From contig OX637800.1 of assembly GCA_951802425.1 (NCBI GenBank), forward strand, positions 496,001 to 560,000: a DNA stretch of 64,000 bases, in the 5' to 3' direction. Below, piece by piece: positions 61,672 to 64,000 of the stretch. The notes below the pieces were generated by a model. It was not told where the DNA came from, searched no databases, and worked only from the letters and a program-made list of their open reading frames with translations. The DNA is from Clavaria fumosa. Taxonomy: Eukaryota > Basidiomycota > Agaricomycetes > Agaricales > Clavariaceae. The translations under genes were made by a program, and so were the position numbers. The first letter of the stretch is position 1. Every line of letters begins with the position of its first letter.

Positions 61672-63664
61672 TTACACCTTCCAAACCTCTTCGGTGTCTA
61701 ACTCGAGCACATACTGAGCTACTTTAAGATCCCAGGTTGATCTGCCCGCTGCTTCTTTATAGCCCTGCTTGGTGAAGGAGGATCCCATTGGTTTCGGCAC
61801 AATAAAGACAATGATCCACTTCCGCGTAGCTGATGGTCGAAGGCATTCAAGTTCTGGGACTGTGCGCTTGAGTGATGTCTGCATGATTGCGAAACCCTTG
61901 ATGCTTGAAGGATGAGCCTGAGCATCAGTTATTTGACAACCAATGAGTTTTCGGAGATCGGGGTTATCATCATGTACATAAAGCACAGAATCGACAGTCG
62001 CAAAGGTTTTTGAACTTGGTTTCAGATAGCATGATCGATGCTCACGGACCGAAGACATCAACAGGCCTTGAAAGGTCTGAATGTTCCCGAAGTCTTTATG
62101 CTGTACGGTGCGCAAAAAAGATATTTCAATGGATTCCATGCTATTATCAAGGGAAGAGGCCCGGAAGGTCGTTGGTTCCATTATGGAGCGGAAGTACTTG
62201 TGAACTTGCCGTTCCCATAACCGTCCACGAATTGCAGAAGCATCGTTATTGCCCTGGATGCTTCGGTAGAAATTTCGGGCGGACTCTTCGTCTCGTTTCT
62301 CCAACTCGGCCATAAGTTGGTCAAACGCCCACTGGGAAACAGGCCGGATCTGGCAAAGATATAGTGTTCTTTCGTCAGGGCCGCGAGGGTAAATCTCAAA
62401 TATTCGATGAGGAACAACGCGATTGCCGTGTACACCGTCTATGGCTTTAACCACATCGTCAATCTCCTCAATGGCCCTCGTGAGTTCGCTAAGCACATTG
62501 TTGAGGTTACCCATAGAAGCAGCAGCCTCGAAGCATTGGCGAGGTATGTTACCGCAGAATTTGATGGCGTAGAGAATGTGCGTGAGAGGAATGTCAGGGC
62601 CTGACATGAACAGCCTATATGAATAGTTAGATGCGAAATGAGTGGGTTGATAGCAAACACAAACGCCATTAGAACAACTTCTTCTAATGAACAGGGCTCC
62701 ATCACCAGCACTTGTCCAGTATATGGACAATACTGTTTCATCCAACGTCGATCGATACGTGTCCTCGGTGACGATGTTAGAAGTATTCGATATCTACCAT
62801 TTCTAAGAACTTGGTGACTGGGTTTGCAATGCTCGCCATCCGCATCGACAAGTACAATAACATCATCGCCAGTCAGGGTTCCCTTTTCGCGTATCTGGTC
62901 AGTGATAGCAAATACGGATTCGTCCGTGCCTTGGAACACAGTAGGCTGAGATCGAAGGAGGCGAAGGATGAGAAGATAATACAGGAAGCAGGTTTTGCCT
63001 GCAAGGGAGTTAAGACAACAATAGGTATGAGAAATAACTGTTCGAACCGATGCCCGGTTGGCCAGTAATGACAATGCTGCCATTAACACCCTTGGGTGCG
63101 CGACTGATAATTTCCATCATCGAGTCCCAGTCCGTTCGAATGAGCATTAGCAGTGGCACGCGCGGCGTCTCCTCCAACTCCAACACAGACAAGTCCAGAT
63201 ACCGTAGGCTGCAGGGAAATATGCTTGAGATTAGCCCCGATATCTCAGTCGAGGCATTTTCATCGAAATTGGTTTTCGCATCAGAATTAGCTTTCAGATT
63301 AGCTTGAAGGCCGCCATCATTAACACTCTTTCTCGATCGCAGGAACCTGGATTTCACGGCAAGAGCATCCGACGGCAACGAGGTTTCGCGTTCTGGGTTG
63401 AGTAGCTTAAGTTCATTTTGCAGTTCCATTATACTGCTCTTGTCCAGAGCCACTTCACGGATGATATGGTCGAAGAGGTCCACCTTGCCCCACAACTTCT
63501 GATGAAGCTCAAGAAGCCAACCGGGGATGGATCCTACGATGAACGATAAGCAAGGTTGCAAATACTTTTCAATTGGGTAATGGCAACAGGTTAGGACGCT
63601 CACCAGTCCGTGGCTTCTTGACATCGCTGTCTGATGACGAACGAAGACATTTCAAACCGGGCAT
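61672..63664 (-). CDS. Crinkler/RHS-like P-loop NTPase
   Basis: Four exons: 63,664-63,604, 63,533-63,048, 62,998-62,665 and 62,614-61,672. The introns are 70, 49 and 50 nt, with GT...AG ends and a CTAAC branch in the last. Together they give 607 residues with no internal stop. The Walker A motif GQPGIGKT is created across intron 2 and is followed by CFLYYLLILRLL. A Walker B-like VIVLVDADG lies about 60 residues on, then LLTSSPRTR. The C-terminal half has GGN-type IPRQCFEAA and a hydrophobic-basic region (KWIIVFIVPKP). I assign it to the Crinkler-type NTPases common in agaricomycetes. Their role in fungi is unclear (effector-like or inter-fungal conflict). No signal peptide is seen. Confidence 0.75.
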
Positions 63665-64000
63665 GACACGCGTGGGCGAGTAGACGGAGCGAGCGATATA
63701 ACGAGACGAAGGGTGCGGAGTATTCGAAACGGAAGGCCGGAAAATGAGAGATGTTTGGTATGGCAAAGAAGAAGGCCACAAAGAAAAGGGAAGTGAGGCG
63801 GGTGATCGTGAAAACGGGACGGGGAACGAGGAGCGAGAACACGACACGCGGGTGAGAGCGAATGTTGGCCGAGGATGCAGGGTCGGTAAACGATGTGCAC
63901 ATGCGAGAGCAAACCGAACAAACCGGAGAGATGGATAAGCAACGGGCCACGATGGTGTGGAAGGATGGAGACAGGTAAAAGGACGATAGCGATAGCAGAA
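63665..64000. other. Upstream region of the Crinkler-like gene
   Basis: GC-rich with no TATA box. Overlapping minus frames reach upstream of 63,664, but the ATG at 63,664 is the one consistent with the splice model. Window ends here. Confidence 0.4.

Overview
The window looks like a transposon graveyard and nursery from a filamentous basidiomycete, probably an agaricomycete. The reasons are 50-70 nt introns with CTAAC/CTGAT branch sites, a Crinkler-type P-loop NTPase gene, chromoviral Ty3 elements and pieces of an RFC1 gene. Very little of the 64 kb is intact host gene. The only convincing full host gene is the four-exon Crinkler-like NTPase at 61.7-63.7 kb (minus strand).

Layout. 1-1.86 kb: an old dispersed repeat and anonymous sequence. 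1,863-17,583: Ty3 element Gypsy-A, with 1.29-kb LTRs and TSD TTCAC. Its 3' LTR is split by the younger Gypsy-B (8,556-16,842, 723-bp LTRs, TSD CCTAC). 17.6-20.0 kb: anonymous sequence with a shuffled duplication. 19,994-22,967: truncated Gypsy-C (5' LTR, leader frame, gag). 22,968-23,556: protease fragment of the Gypsy-E family. 23,557-33,425: an RFC1 pseudogene fragment split by the very young, apparently intact Gypsy-D (23,961-33,158, 1,794-bp LTRs, TSD GCCTG). 33.9-37.9 kb: a GCC/GGC-rich element and a 1.06-kb palindrome. 38.1-38.9 kb: a broken host gene. 39.9-41.0 kb: a 42-bp minisatellite carrying a fold-back MITE. 41,322-48.9 kb: Gypsy-F, interrupted by Gypsy-E (41,979-47,874, TSD AGAAG). 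49-53.4 kb: repeats and unrecognised GC-rich sequence. 53,454-58,272: an intact Copia element with identical LTRs and TSD CATCT. 58.3-60.8 kb: a gene fragment, a MITE and Gypsy-G. 61.7 kb to the end: the Crinkler-like gene and its upstream region.

Main biological points. (1) The LTRs of Gypsy-C and Gypsy-D, which are otherwise quite diverged, both carry an antisense, spliced gene for a small CCHC zinc-knuckle protein. It has its own TATA box, and its first intron has the same position, phase and branch site in both elements. (2) In the same two elements the sense transcript begins with an ~800-890 nt leader that stays open in one frame from the predicted cap site to the gag AUG and almost completely lacks AUG codons. 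(3) A second lineage (Gypsy-A and -B) carries a different antisense accessory ORF downstream of pol, with an exactly conserved Cx2Cx6Cx10Cx2Cx6C cluster and long coiled coils. (4) In all seven Ty3 elements the primer binding site beside the LTR is complementary (10-12 nt) to the predicted first nucleotides of the element's own RNA, 32-43 nt downstream of a TATA box. This is the Tf1-type self-priming arrangement.

Relative ages from LTR comparison by eye: Copia (0/234) and Gypsy-D (4/1794), then Gypsy-B (8/723), Gypsy-E (7/305) and Gypsy-A (about 3%). Nearly all LTR differences are CpG transitions, and several premature stops are TGA, as expected from CGA decay.
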